Positions 8,044 to 15,455 of a stretch of DNA of 64,000 nucleotides are shown in pieces. The stretch is from GCA-002793235 sp965267355 (GTDB lineage: Bacteria; Bacteroidota; Bacteroidia; Flavobacteriales_E; Vicingaceae). The notes below the pieces were generated by a model. The model was not told the origin of the DNA. It saw only the letters and a list, made by a program, of their open reading frames with translations, and did no database searches. Each line of letters opens with the position of its first letter. Positions within the stretch are counted from its first letter, which is position 1. A program made the translations under genes and the position numbers. The stretch is from contig OZ253956.1 in the NCBI GenBank assembly GCA_965267355.1, forward strand, positions 1,302,001 to 1,366,000, read 5' to 3'.

Positions 8044-10311
8044 ATGGCATTTGACATTGAAATGATTAAAGCTGTTTATGAAAGATACCCCGAGCGTGTC
8101 GCAGCAGCTAGAAAGGTAGTCGGAAGACCTTTAACATTATCCGAAAAAATTCTTTATACACACTTATGGGATGGAGAAGCATCAGTTGCTCATGAAAGGG
8201 GCAATTCTTATGTGGATTTTGCTCCAGATAGAGTTGCGATGCAAGATGCAACAGCACAAATGGCCTTATTGCAGTTTATGCAAGCAGGTAAAGATAAAGT
8301 TGCTGTTCCTTCTACAGCGCATGCAGATCACTTGATTCAAGCTAGGTTGGGTGCAGATAAAGATTTACAAGAGAGTATTAATAAAAATAACGAGGTATTT
8401 AATTTTTTAAGTTCTGTTTGTGATAAATATGGTATTGGTTTTTGGAAACCAGGAGCTGGTATCATTCACCAAGTAGTATTAGAAAACTATGCTTTTCCAG
8501 GAGGAATGATGATAGGTACCGATTCTCATACAGTAAATGCAGGAGGATTAGGTATGGTAGCCATTGGAGTTGGTGGTGCTGATGCAGTTGATGTAATGGC
8601 AGGAATGCCATGGGAATTAAAGTTTCCTAAGTTAATTGGTGTTAAGTTAACAGGTAAATTAAATGGCTGGACTGCTCCAAAAGATGTGATTTTAAAAGTT
8701 GCTGAAATTTTAACTGTAAAAGGTGGAACAGGAGCAATTGTAGAGTATTTTGGAGAAGGAGCTATCTCAATGTCTTGTACTGGAAAAGGAACCATTTGTA
8801 ACATGGGAGCAGAAATTGGTGCTACTACATCTACATTTGGTTATGATGATTCTATGAGAAGGTATTTGAAAGCTACAGGAAGAGCAGATGTAGTTGAGTT
8901 AGCTGATACTGTTGCTGAACATTTAACTGGGGATGATGAAGTTTATGCTAATCCAGAACAATATTTTGATCAGGTTATAGAAATAGACTTAAATACCTTA
9001 ATGCCTCACTTAAATGGACCTTTCACTCCAGATTTAGCTACCGAGGTAGGAAAAATGAATGCAAAAGCAACAGCTAACGATTGGCCATTAGATGTAGAGT
9101 GGGGACTAATTGGTTCTTGTACCAATTCTTCTTACGAAGACTTATCAAGAGCAGCTTCTATTGCTCAGCAAGCTGTTGAGAAAGGGTTAGAAACAAAAGC
9201 TCAATTCGGAATTAACCCGGGTTCTGAACAAGTAAGATATACTGCCGATAGAGATGGGTTGTTACAAGCGTTTGAAGATTTAGATGCTACTATTTTTACC
9301 AATGCTTGCGGGCCATGTATTGGTCAGTGGGCTAGATACTCAGACCCTAAGAATGCACCAAAAAATAGTATTGTTCATTCGTTTAACAGAAACTTTGCTA
9401 AGCGTGCCGATGGTAATCCAAATACGCATGCCTTTGTTGCTTCTCCAGAAATGGTAGCAGCTATTGCTATTTCAGGAAGGTTAGATTTTAACCCTATTAC
9501 GGATACATTAACCAACAAAAATGGAGAAGAAGTAAAATTAGATCCTCCAACAGGTATGGAACTGCCACCAAGTGGTTTTGGTGTTGAAGATAATGGGTAT
9601 CAGGCACCTGCAGAAGATGGAAGTAATGTTGAAGTAGTTGTAAATCCGGATTCGGATAGGTTGCAGTTATTAACTCCATTCCCAGCTTGGGCAGGAGATA
9701 ATATTAATGATGCTAAGTTATTAATTAAGGCGTTTGGTAAATGTACTACTGACCATATCTCAATGGCTGGTCCTTGGTTGAGGTATAGAGGTCATTTAGA
9801 CAATATTTCTAACAACTGTTTGATTGGCGCGGTAAACGCATTTAACCAAGAAACCAATAAAGTTAAAAACCAACTAACTGGAGAATATGGAGAAGTTCCT
9901 GCTACAGCTCGAGCATATAAAGCTGCTGGAGTACCAAGTATAGTTGTTGGAGATCATAACTATGGAGAAGGCTCATCAAGAGAGCATGCAGCAATGGAGC
10001 CTCGTCATTTAGGTGTAAGAGCTGTAATTGTTAAATCATTTGCTCGTATTCATGAAACTAATTTGAAGAAACAAGGGATGCTTGGTTTAACCTTTGCAAA
10101 TGAAGCAGATTATGATAAAATTAAAGAGGATGATACATTCAACTTCACAGATTTAGCTGAGTTTGCTCCGGGTAAGCAGTTAACGTTAGAAGTAGTTCAT
10201 TCAGATGAATCTACGGATACTATCATGTTAAACCATACATACAATGAGCAACAAATTGATTGGTTTAGAGCAGGAAGTGCTTTAAATTTAATTAAGGCTC
10301 AAAACAACTAA
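8044..10311 (+). CDS. acn: Aconitate hydratase (mitochondrial-type aconitase)
   Basis: It interconverts citrate and isocitrate in the TCA cycle using a 4Fe-4S cluster. The 755-aa protein has the aconitase order. The catalytic core carries the cluster cysteine in GSCTNSSYED (about residue 360) and the other two in ACGPCIGQW (about 425). The C-terminal swivel domain contains the active-site serine in GSSREHAA (about 640). The length and the N-terminus (LTLSEKILYTHLWDG) fit the mitochondrial-type family and not AcnB. It stands alone between a consensus promoter and a strong terminator. As an Fe-S enzyme it depends on the suf system encoded at 32.5-39 kb. Confidence 0.95.
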   Translation: MAFDIEMIKAVYERYPERVAAARKVVGRPLTLSEKILYTHLWDGEASVAHERGNSYVDFAPDRVAMQDATAQMALLQFMQAGKDKVAVPSTAHADHLIQARLGADKDLQESINKNNEVFNFLSSVCDKYGIGFWKPGAGIIHQVVLENYAFPGGMMIGTDSHTVNAGGLGMVAIGVGGADAVDVMAGMPWELKFPKLIGVKLTGKLNGWTAPKDVILKVAEILTVKGGTGAIVEYFGEGAISMSCTGKGTICNMGAEIGATTSTFGYDDSMRRYLKATGRADVVELADTVAEHLTGDDEVYANPEQYFDQVIEIDLNTLMPHLNGPFTPDLATEVGKMNAKATANDWPLDVEWGLIGSCTNSSYEDLSRAASIAQQAVEKGLETKAQFGINPGSEQVRYTADRDGLLQAFEDLDATIFTNACGPCIGQWARYSDPKNAPKNSIVHSFNRNFAKRADGNPNTHAFVASPEMVAAIAISGRLDFNPITDTLTNKNGEEVKLDPPTGMELPPSGFGVEDNGYQAPAEDGSNVEVVVNPDSDRLQLLTPFPAWAGDNINDAKLLIKAFGKCTTDHISMAGPWLRYRGHLDNISNNCLIGAVNAFNQETNKVKNQLTGEYGEVPATARAYKAAGVPSIVVGDHNYGEGSSREHAAMEPRHLGVRAVIVKSFARIHETNLKKQGMLGLTFANEADYDKIKEDDTFNFTDLAEFAPGKQLTLEVVHSDESTDTIMLNHTYNEQQIDWFRAGSALNLIKAQNN

Positions 10312-10326
10312 ACAGATTGTTATAAA

Positions 10327-10360
10327 TAAAAAAATCCTGCTCATTGAGCAGGATTTTTTT
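10327..10360. terminator. Bidirectional terminator after aconitase
   Basis: ATCCTGCTC-ATT-GAGCAGGAT hairpin with A-run before and T7 after. It serves aconitase and the convergent YciI-like gene. Confidence 0.88.
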
Positions 10361-10374
10361 AGATATCATTTTAA

Positions 10375-10710
10375 TTATCCCATTGGGATACATGGCTTAA
10401 TTTCAATTTTGCATCCTTCCCACCAACTTAAATGGGGGTGATCTTTTAACAATTCTTTTAACTCATCAATAGAATTAGCTTCCATAATAGAGTATCCTGT
10501 AATATCATTCATTTCAGGAGAAAAGTTTCCATCACTACCACAAATTTCTCCGGGCATAAAAGGAGAACCGAAATCTAAGATTGCTTTACCGGCTTTTTCT
10601 CCCCATGCCATCCATGCGCCCATGCCTGCTTCTTTTTCTTCTGGTGTTGCTGTTGCCATGCTCTGCATTGCTTCTGCTGGCGCATAATATAAAACTACAA
10701 ATTTTTCCAT
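10375..10710 (-). CDS. YciI/YCII-related domain protein
   Basis: This is a 111-aa single-domain protein. It opens with the beta-strand FVVLYYAP and contains the pattern DITGYSIMEANSIDELKELLKDHPHL, typical of YCII-related (dimeric alpha-beta barrel) proteins. Family members are small cytoplasmic enzymes or accessory proteins, mostly uncharacterised; some relatives are produced with ECF sigma factors. It lies 11 nt downstream of the Mug-like gene, probably in the same transcript. Function unknown. Confidence 0.7.
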   Translation of the reverse strand: MEKFVVLYYAPAEAMQSMATATPEEKEAGMGAWMAWGEKAGKAILDFGSPFMPGEICGSDGNFSPEMNDITGYSIMEANSIDELKELLKDHPHLSWWEGCKIEIKPCIPMG

Positions 10711-10721
10711 TTTTATTTCTT

Positions 10722-11222
10722 TTAGTTATTATTTAATAATTGTTTCAATTCCAACCAATAATTTTCATTCCAATACCTTACTGCACTTCCAGAAGTAGAA
10801 GGTAAAACGAAAACTTGAGACTTACCGATTGTTTTTTCTTGTAAGCCATAATCAACAAATTTGGTTTTGCCTTTAAATCCTAACCCAAAAGCAGCAGCTT
10901 TTTTACTGGTAAAACCAATAAATTTAGGTTGGTATTTTTCCATTTTGCTGATAAAGTTTTCTACTTCGTAGCTGCTATCACTAATTTCATCATCATTACC
11001 AAATTCGGTATGTACCAAGTCCGTTAGTCCAATGTTATATTGATTAATATTAAAACACTCGTTGGGTGCTAATTGATGAGGGGTAAAACCTGCTTTGTGT
11101 AAAATGCTATAAAACTTATTACCAGGACCGGCATAATAAAAACCTAATTTGGCAGAAGCTTCTCCTTTGGCTGTTCCACAAAAAACTACATCAAGATTAT
11201 GGCTTAGTACGTCAGAGAGCAT
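10722..11222 (-). CDS. Mug/TDG-like uracil-DNA glycosylase family protein
   Basis: The 166-aa protein has the uracil-DNA glycosylase fold signatures. Motif A is VFCGTAKGEASA (about residues 13-24), followed by FYYAGPGNKFY. The NIGLTDLV stretch comes mid-protein and the C-terminal motif VLPSTSGSA corresponds to the DNA-intercalating loop of Mug. The family removes uracil or thymine from mismatches in DNA. In E. coli Mug motif A is GINPG with a catalytic Asn; here the same place reads GTAKG, so the Asn appears to be Ala. Substrate range may therefore differ. It starts 1 nt after the HEPN-like gene ends. Confidence 0.72.
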   Translation of the reverse strand: MLSDVLSHNLDVVFCGTAKGEASAKLGFYYAGPGNKFYSILHKAGFTPHQLAPNECFNINQYNIGLTDLVHTEFGNDDEISDSSYEVENFISKMEKYQPKFIGFTSKKAAAFGLGFKGKTKFVDYGLQEKTIGKSQVFVLPSTSGSAVRYWNENYWLELKQLLNNN

Positions 11223-11223
11223 G

Positions 11224-11661
11224 TTATTTAGCTATATCTAAGATGTTTTTTGATATAATGGAGAATGAATGTGCAATCTTTGTTTTAGGTGTGTATTTAG
11301 TAAATTTTGTTCCTTCAAGATTTTCCAAGATACTTGAACTCCATAATTCAAGTTCTCCATTTTTAATATCAAAATTAAAATTATGTGCCAATTTATTTCG
11401 CAGTTTGTTAATTTGTTTTAATGAAGAAATGATAAAATCTTTTTTTATTTGATCTTCCAATTCTATCTTATCAAGAAGCATTATTTTTCTATAAAATGAA
11501 TAATCATCTTCAAAGTCGATAATATTATTTCTTTTTAGAGCAGTATTCATAATGATTTCAAGTAATAGGTGACCTTTAAGAAGTATTAGCTCTAAATCTC
11601 TTTTAGAATTAAGGTTTGCCCAAATAGCCCATTCATATAGAAAGTCAACTTCATTTTTCAT
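11224..11661 (-). CDS. HEPN-like small protein (putative RNase), partner of the P-loop gene
   Basis: I do not recognise a named family. The 145-aa protein is almost all alpha-helical by composition and contains RNKLAHNF, in which R88-x4-H93 matches the catalytic Rx4-6H motif of HEPN ribonucleases and the surrounding 'RNxxAH' of many HEPN proteins. HEPN proteins are often toxins or helper subunits in toxin-antitoxin, abortive infection and RNA-processing systems. The gene overlaps the upstream P-loop gene by 11 nt, implying coupled translation. The N-terminus (KNEVDFLYEWAIWAN) shows no signal peptide. The HEPN assignment rests on one motif and predicted helicity, so moderate confidence. Confidence 0.5.
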   Translation of the reverse strand: MKNEVDFLYEWAIWANLNSKRDLELILLKGHLLLEIIMNTALKRNNIIDFEDDYSFYRKIMLLDKIELEDQIKKDFIISSLKQINKLRNKLAHNFNFDIKNGELELWSSSILENLEGTKFTKYTPKTKIAHSFSIISKNILDIAK

Positions 11662-12178
11662 TTTGAGAAAGCCAGTTTGATAGAAAAACTTTTATCTTAG
11701 ATGCTCTATCTACTTTTTCTTTTCCTGTAACTTTATGAAATTCCCCATAATCTTTGAATGTTTTTTCAAACTTTAATTTGTCTGGGTATTCCTCATTTTT
11801 ATGTTTATAGCCTGGGTTTATCCATTGAATATATAAATAATATCCATTTTTTTTAAACCAATTAATTGTTTCAATTCCCTTCTCAATATATTGAACTGAG
11901 CAAAAAACTATTTTAGGTAGGTCATCCGTATCAAAAAAGTCTGTTATTTCATCTCCATATTCTTCAAATGAAGCATTACGAAGAAAGATGTTTAGATGAA
12001 TGTCTTTGCCAGTTTCTTCAAAAGAGGAGTTTTTCAAAAAAACATTTAATTCTTTATTTGATAATTTTAACCTTTTCCACCCCGTCCTTACAGTTCGTTT
12101 GAAGATTTCATACCATGTACTAGATTTTCCAGAATTTGGTTTCCCAAGTACTATTATTGCAAGCTTTTGTCTATTCAT
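11651..12178 (-). CDS. Small P-loop NTPase with internal 18-residue duplication
   Basis: The 175-aa cytoplasmic protein begins with a beta-strand and Walker A motif (LGKPNSGKSST; G12, K18, S19). No clear Walker B acid follows the hydrophobic strand KIVFCSVQY. Residues 44-60 and 62-78 are a tandem repeat (LNVFLKNSSFEETGKDI / LNIFLRNASFEEYGDEI, 11 of 17 identical). The C-terminal half has aromatic-rich YYLYIQWINPGY. It may be a nucleotide or nucleic-acid kinase-like protein or a switch GTPase relative; I cannot choose. It has its own -7 box and runs into the HEPN-like gene with an 11-nt overlap, so the two look like one functional unit. Confidence 0.55.
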   Translation of the reverse strand: MNRQKLAIIVLGKPNSGKSSTWYEIFKRTVRTGWKRLKLSNKELNVFLKNSSFEETGKDIHLNIFLRNASFEEYGDEITDFFDTDDLPKIVFCSVQYIEKGIETINWFKKNGYYLYIQWINPGYKHKNEEYPDKLKFEKTFKDYGEFHKVTGKEKVDRASKIKVFLSNWLSQNEK

Positions 12179-12196
12179 AATTTTATAACTTTATCT

Positions 12197-12204
12197 CAAA
12201 TTTA
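12197..12204 (-). promoter_or_regulatory. -7 box for the P-loop/HEPN-like pair
   Basis: Reads TAAATTTG on the minus strand, 18 nt before the ATG at 12178, with TTG 16 nt upstream. It overlaps the last codon of the MBL-fold gene and would let the pair be expressed apart from the upstream TetR module. Confidence 0.5.
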
Positions 12205-13332
12205 ATTATTAGCTATCCACCAATTTGATTTTTCTGGAGTTATCTTTTCTAGCAAAATTTCTTGTCCAATTTCTGGAATGGTTATAGGCATATTTAATTC
12301 ATTTGCTTTTTGTGTTACTCTCTTTACCGGGTCATTCCAATCGTGAAAGGCTAAAGAAAAAGAACCCCAATGAATGGGCATCATAATGTTGGTGTTGACA
12401 TCAACTGCTGCTTGAGCTGTTTCTTCTGGCATCATGTGGATGTTAGCCCATTTTTCATCATATTGACCGCATTCCATCATGGCAAAATCGAACGGACCAT
12501 ATTTTTTTCCTATTTCTTTAAAATGAGGTCCGTAACCACTATCTCCACTAAAATAAATGTTTTTATTTTTTCCTTTAATTACCCACGATCCCCACATGGT
12601 TGCTGAGTTGTCACCAATTCCTCTTCCTGAAAAATGCCTTGAAGGGGTGAATACCAATTGAATATCTTCATGAGTAGTTTCATCCCACCAATTTAATTCT
12701 TCAATATTTTCTTTGTTTATGCCCCAAGATTCTAAATGGACACCAACGCCTAGTGGGGTATAGAATTTTTTTACTTTCGATTTTAATTTATCAATCGAGC
12801 CATAATCTAAATGGTCATAATGATCATGAGAAATAATTACGGCATCAATTGCTGGGAGTTTTTCAATTTCAATAGGCAATTGCGATGAAAACCTGCTGGC
12901 TCCTAACCAGGATATTGGAGATGGATTTTCTCCAAACATAGGATCTATAAGAATGGTTTTATTGTTTAGCTGCAATAAGAAAGAGGAATGGCCAAACCAT
13001 ATTAACCGATCTTTTGATTCATTTTTTACTAAATCTATTGAATCAATATTATTTACAGGTAATTCAAAATTGGGTTTTCGGTTTGGGTTTCCTTTAATAA
13101 ATTGAGTAATCATTTTTTTCATATTGCTAAAACTCATGTCCATTGGAGTAGGGATGAGGTTAACGAATTTTCCATTTTCGTAATGACCTGATTCGGCATA
13201 TCTTTTTATGTCTTCTTTGTCATGTTTTCCGCCAAATTGAGGGCTGGTATAGAGGAAGATGGTTCCAATAATTAATATTAATCCAATTAAGGAGATGATA
13301 GATAGTGTTATCATTTTTAAAGCTTTTTTCAT
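12202..13332 (-). CDS. Membrane-anchored MBL-fold metallohydrolase (NAPE-PLD/UlaG-like)
   Basis: The 376-aa protein has an N-terminal membrane anchor (about residues 8-28). The metallo-beta-lactamase-fold domain carries the metal-binding SHDHYDHLD (HxHxDH, about 168-176), the bridging aspartate in SGDSGYG, and a final histidine in MPIHWGSFSLAFH. The loop after ILIDPMFGENPSP matches proteins related to NAPE-hydrolysing phospholipase D and RomA. A lipid-phosphodiesterase activity is plausible but unproven. It starts 1 nt after the stop of the preceding SDR-type gene and is probably the last gene of the TetR-linked operon. Confidence 0.8.
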   Translation of the reverse strand: MKKALKMITLSIISLIGLILIIGTIFLYTSPQFGGKHDKEDIKRYAESGHYENGKFVNLIPTPMDMSFSNMKKMITQFIKGNPNRKPNFELPVNNIDSIDLVKNESKDRLIWFGHSSFLLQLNNKTILIDPMFGENPSPISWLGASRFSSQLPIEIEKLPAIDAVIISHDHYDHLDYGSIDKLKSKVKKFYTPLGVGVHLESWGINKENIEELNWWDETTHEDIQLVFTPSRHFSGRGIGDNSATMWGSWVIKGKNKNIYFSGDSGYGPHFKEIGKKYGPFDFAMMECGQYDEKWANIHMMPEETAQAAVDVNTNIMMPIHWGSFSLAFHDWNDPVKRVTQKANELNMPITIPEIGQEILLEKITPEKSNWWIANN

Positions 13333-13333
13333 G

Positions 13334-13999
13334 TTATTTTTTTAATGCTAGTTGGTTGATGTCTCTATTTTCAGGATGCAATTTAGGAGAGCCATATAAG
13401 ACACTATTAATCATAGCGAATCCAATTTTTGTGGTAGTTGTAATGTTTTTACTCTTTTTTAATGATGGAAAAAATGGGGTGAAAATAATATACATGAATT
13501 TATACCAGTTTGTTCTGGATTTTATCCCTTTTTCAGGAATAATGGCTCCTGGTCGGAACATGTAAGCATGTTTAAATCCTTTATTTAAAATATAATTTTC
13601 TGTTTTTCCTTTAACTCTTGCCCACATTGATCGACCTTTTTCAGAGCTGTCTGTTCCTGTTCCCGAAACATAATTAAATGTCATATTAGGATTTAAGTCA
13701 AATAAGATATCAGAAAATTGTTTAGTTACGTTAAAAGTAATTTTAGTGTACTGTTCTTCATTTAATCCAACTACAGAAACTCCCATACAGTGAAAAATAG
13801 CATCATAGCCTTTTAGTTCATCCTTAATAGGAATTAAGTTGGTAAAATCTTTATGAATAATTTCTTTTAGTTTAGGATGATGTATTTTTAGTGAGTTTCG
13901 GTTAATCACTAAAACGGATTCTACTTTAGGGTGCTCCAGGCATTCGTATAAAACGCCTTTGCCTATCATTCCTGTTGTTCCTGTTATAATTACTTTCAT
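13334..13999 (-). CDS. Atypical SDR / NAD(P)-binding epimerase-like protein
   Basis: This is a 221-aa Rossmann protein with GTTGMIG at residues 7-13. It lacks the classic YxxxK active site; the nearest counterpart is RVKGKTE, after SGTGTDSS. That pattern is seen in HTATIP2/YbjT-like atypical SDRs, which often act as NAD(P)H sensors or oxidoreductases. It lies 31 nt downstream of the SDR gene and 1 nt upstream of the MBL-fold gene, in the same TetR-linked set. Substrate unknown. Confidence 0.75.
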   Translation of the reverse strand: MKVIITGTTGMIGKGVLYECLEHPKVESVLVINRNSLKIHHPKLKEIIHKDFTNLIPIKDELKGYDAIFHCMGVSVVGLNEEQYTKITFNVTKQFSDILFDLNPNMTFNYVSGTGTDSSEKGRSMWARVKGKTENYILNKGFKHAYMFRPGAIIPEKGIKSRTNWYKFMYIIFTPFFPSLKKSKNITTTTKIGFAMINSVLYGSPKLHPENRDINQLALKK

Positions 14000-14030
14000 G
14001 GTATGTTGTTTTTAATCTAGTGTAAATGTT

Positions 14031-14810
14031 TTATTCAACTTCTTGCATTTTTCTTACTTGTTTCAGTATCATTTTTTTAGGAGTTATGGGTACTGTTGAT
14101 AGCATTAGGCGTTGACCAAAAGTTAATCCTGAAATAACATCCAGTTTACCATCAAGCATTCCATTGTAACCATCTTCAGCAACACTCCTTGCACTTGCAG
14201 GTTTTTGAAACATGCTTGTTTTATCCATTCCTGATGTTGCTCCAAAACCTGTTTCTGTTGCACCAGGCATTAGGTTGGTAACGGTTATGTTGGTGTGGTG
14301 CAGTTCTTCTGTTAGGGCATTGCTAAATGAGGTAACATAAGCTTTGGTTGCATAATAAACAGCTTGCAAAGGTCCAGGTATTAAACTTGCTGTAGAAGAA
14401 GTGTTTAATATTTTTCCACTATTTCTGGTTGTAAAATCGTTCAGAAATAAATGACTCAATTCTGTAACAGCAGTGATGTTTAAATTAATCATTTGCAACT
14501 GCCTCTCCCACGGCAGTTCGTGGAATTTCCCTAATAAGCCAAAGCCGGCATTGTTCATTAAGTAATCAACGGTTATGCCTGCTTTTTTAACTTCATCATA
14601 AACTTCTTTAGCAGCGTTTTGTTTGCTAAGGTCTTTTTCTATAATGTAAACCTCTATGGAATGTTTATTTTCCAGTTCAATCTTTAATTTTTCCAGTTGT
14701 GTTTTACTTCTGGCAATAATAACAAGGTTACCCTTGTTTTCTGCGTGTATTTGAGCCAGCTCTTTTCCAATTCCACTACTAGCTCCTGTTATTAATGCTG
14801 TCTTTTTCAT
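14031..14810 (-). CDS. Classical SDR family oxidoreductase
   Basis: The 259-aa cytoplasmic dehydrogenase is complete. It has the cofactor motif TGASSGIGKE (about residues 8-17), NNAGFG (about 96-101), the catalytic serine in NTSSTAS, and YYATKAY, which carries the YxxxK dyad. It resembles DltE/YqjQ-type short-chain dehydrogenases of unknown substrate. One of two identical TetR operators lies 17 nt upstream of its ATG, between it and tetR. It is therefore probably part of the TetR-controlled set with the two downstream genes. Confidence 0.85.
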   Translation of the reverse strand: MKKTALITGASSGIGKELAQIHAENKGNLVIIARSKTQLEKLKIELENKHSIEVYIIEKDLSKQNAAKEVYDEVKKAGITVDYLMNNAGFGLLGKFHELPWERQLQMINLNITAVTELSHLFLNDFTTRNSGKILNTSSTASLIPGPLQAVYYATKAYVTSFSNALTEELHHTNITVTNLMPGATETGFGATSGMDKTSMFQKPASARSVAEDGYNGMLDGKLDVISGLTFGQRLMLSTVPITPKKMILKQVRKMQEVE

Positions 14811-14826
14811 CTTTTTTTGTTTTTAA

Positions 14827-14843
14827 AAGTGAGTAATCACTTA
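14827..14843. promoter_or_regulatory. TetR operator copy 2, upstream of SDR gene
   Basis: AGTGAGTAATCACTTA, with inverted arms AAGTGA/TCACTT around GTAA, is identical over 16 bp to the copy overlapping the tetR promoter at 15395-15410. No TAnnTTTG box was found beside it, so it may act as a second binding site or roadblock. Confidence 0.7.
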
Positions 14844-14862
14844 TTTGTTGTTATAAAATTTT

Positions 14863-15390
14863 TTATAAGCCATATTTGCTCAATAAAAATTGAGTTGCTT
14901 GATTTAAATTAAATGTTTTTTGAAGAAAAAATCTTGAAGCCATACCATCAATTATAGTTAATAATAATGAAGCTTCTTCTTCAGGGTTTTTATACCTTAA
15001 TTCAGCAAACGCTTCCATTAATTTATGTTGTAATGGTTCTGTTTTTTTTTCGTTGTAAATCTCTAATTCCCACTTTATTTTAAACTGTAATTTCCAGAAT
15101 TCACAGGCTTTTTCATCCTTTGCTATGTCAGCGCTCATTTCAATTACTTTTCTTAAAACTTCTTTAGGATTGTCTTCAGAAATAATGTTGGAAAATAATT
15201 TAATGGCTCTATTTTCTCCTTCTTCAATAATGGCTTCTAGTAAGCCATTTTTATTTTTAAAATGACGAAAAATTAATCCTTCAGAAACACCAGCTTTTTT
15301 TGCTACTTTACTGGTTGAGGTACTTTTAAAACCTTCTTCAGCAAATAACTCCATGGCTGCATTTACAATATTTTCTTGTTTTTCCGTCAT
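14863..15390 (-). CDS. TetR/AcrR-family transcriptional repressor
   Basis: This is a 175-aa regulator. The N-terminal helix-turn-helix (about residues 20-45: STSKVAKKAGVSEGLIFRHF) is a clear TetR DNA-binding domain; the C-terminal domain is a ligand pocket of unknown specificity. The first ATG is at 15390; a TTG one codon earlier at 15393 is less likely. The operator AGTGAGTAATCACTTA starts 5 bp upstream, between the -7 box and the ATG, so the gene is probably autoregulated. A 9-A tract occurs mid-gene (15052-15060), unremarkable in such AT-rich DNA. It likely controls the SDR/SDR/MBL-fold genes that follow. Confidence 0.88.
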   Translation of the reverse strand: MTEKQENIVNAAMELFAEEGFKSTSTSKVAKKAGVSEGLIFRHFKNKNGLLEAIIEEGENRAIKLFSNIISEDNPKEVLRKVIEMSADIAKDEKACEFWKLQFKIKWELEIYNEKKTEPLQHKLMEAFAELRYKNPEEEASLLLTIIDGMASRFFLQKTFNLNQATQFLLSKYGL

Positions 15391-15394
15391 CAAT

Positions 15395-15441
15395 AGTGAG
15401 TAATCACTTACAAATGTAGTGCTTATTTTTAAACTGACAAA
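15395..15441 (-). promoter_or_regulatory. tetR promoter with TetR operator copy 1
   Basis: On the minus strand TTTG (15438-15441), a 19-nt spacer and TACATTTG (15411-15418) form a full consensus promoter. The 16-bp operator (15395-15410) follows the -7 box immediately and covers the predicted start site, ideal for autorepression. Confidence 0.75.
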
Positions 15442-15455
15442 TTTTTTGCAAAAAA

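Noticed and set aside
15052..15060. A9 tract (minus strand) in the tetR coding sequence as a phase-variation site
   Set aside because: A/T runs of this length are expected in AT-rich DNA, unlike the G9 run; I saw no second sign of switching.
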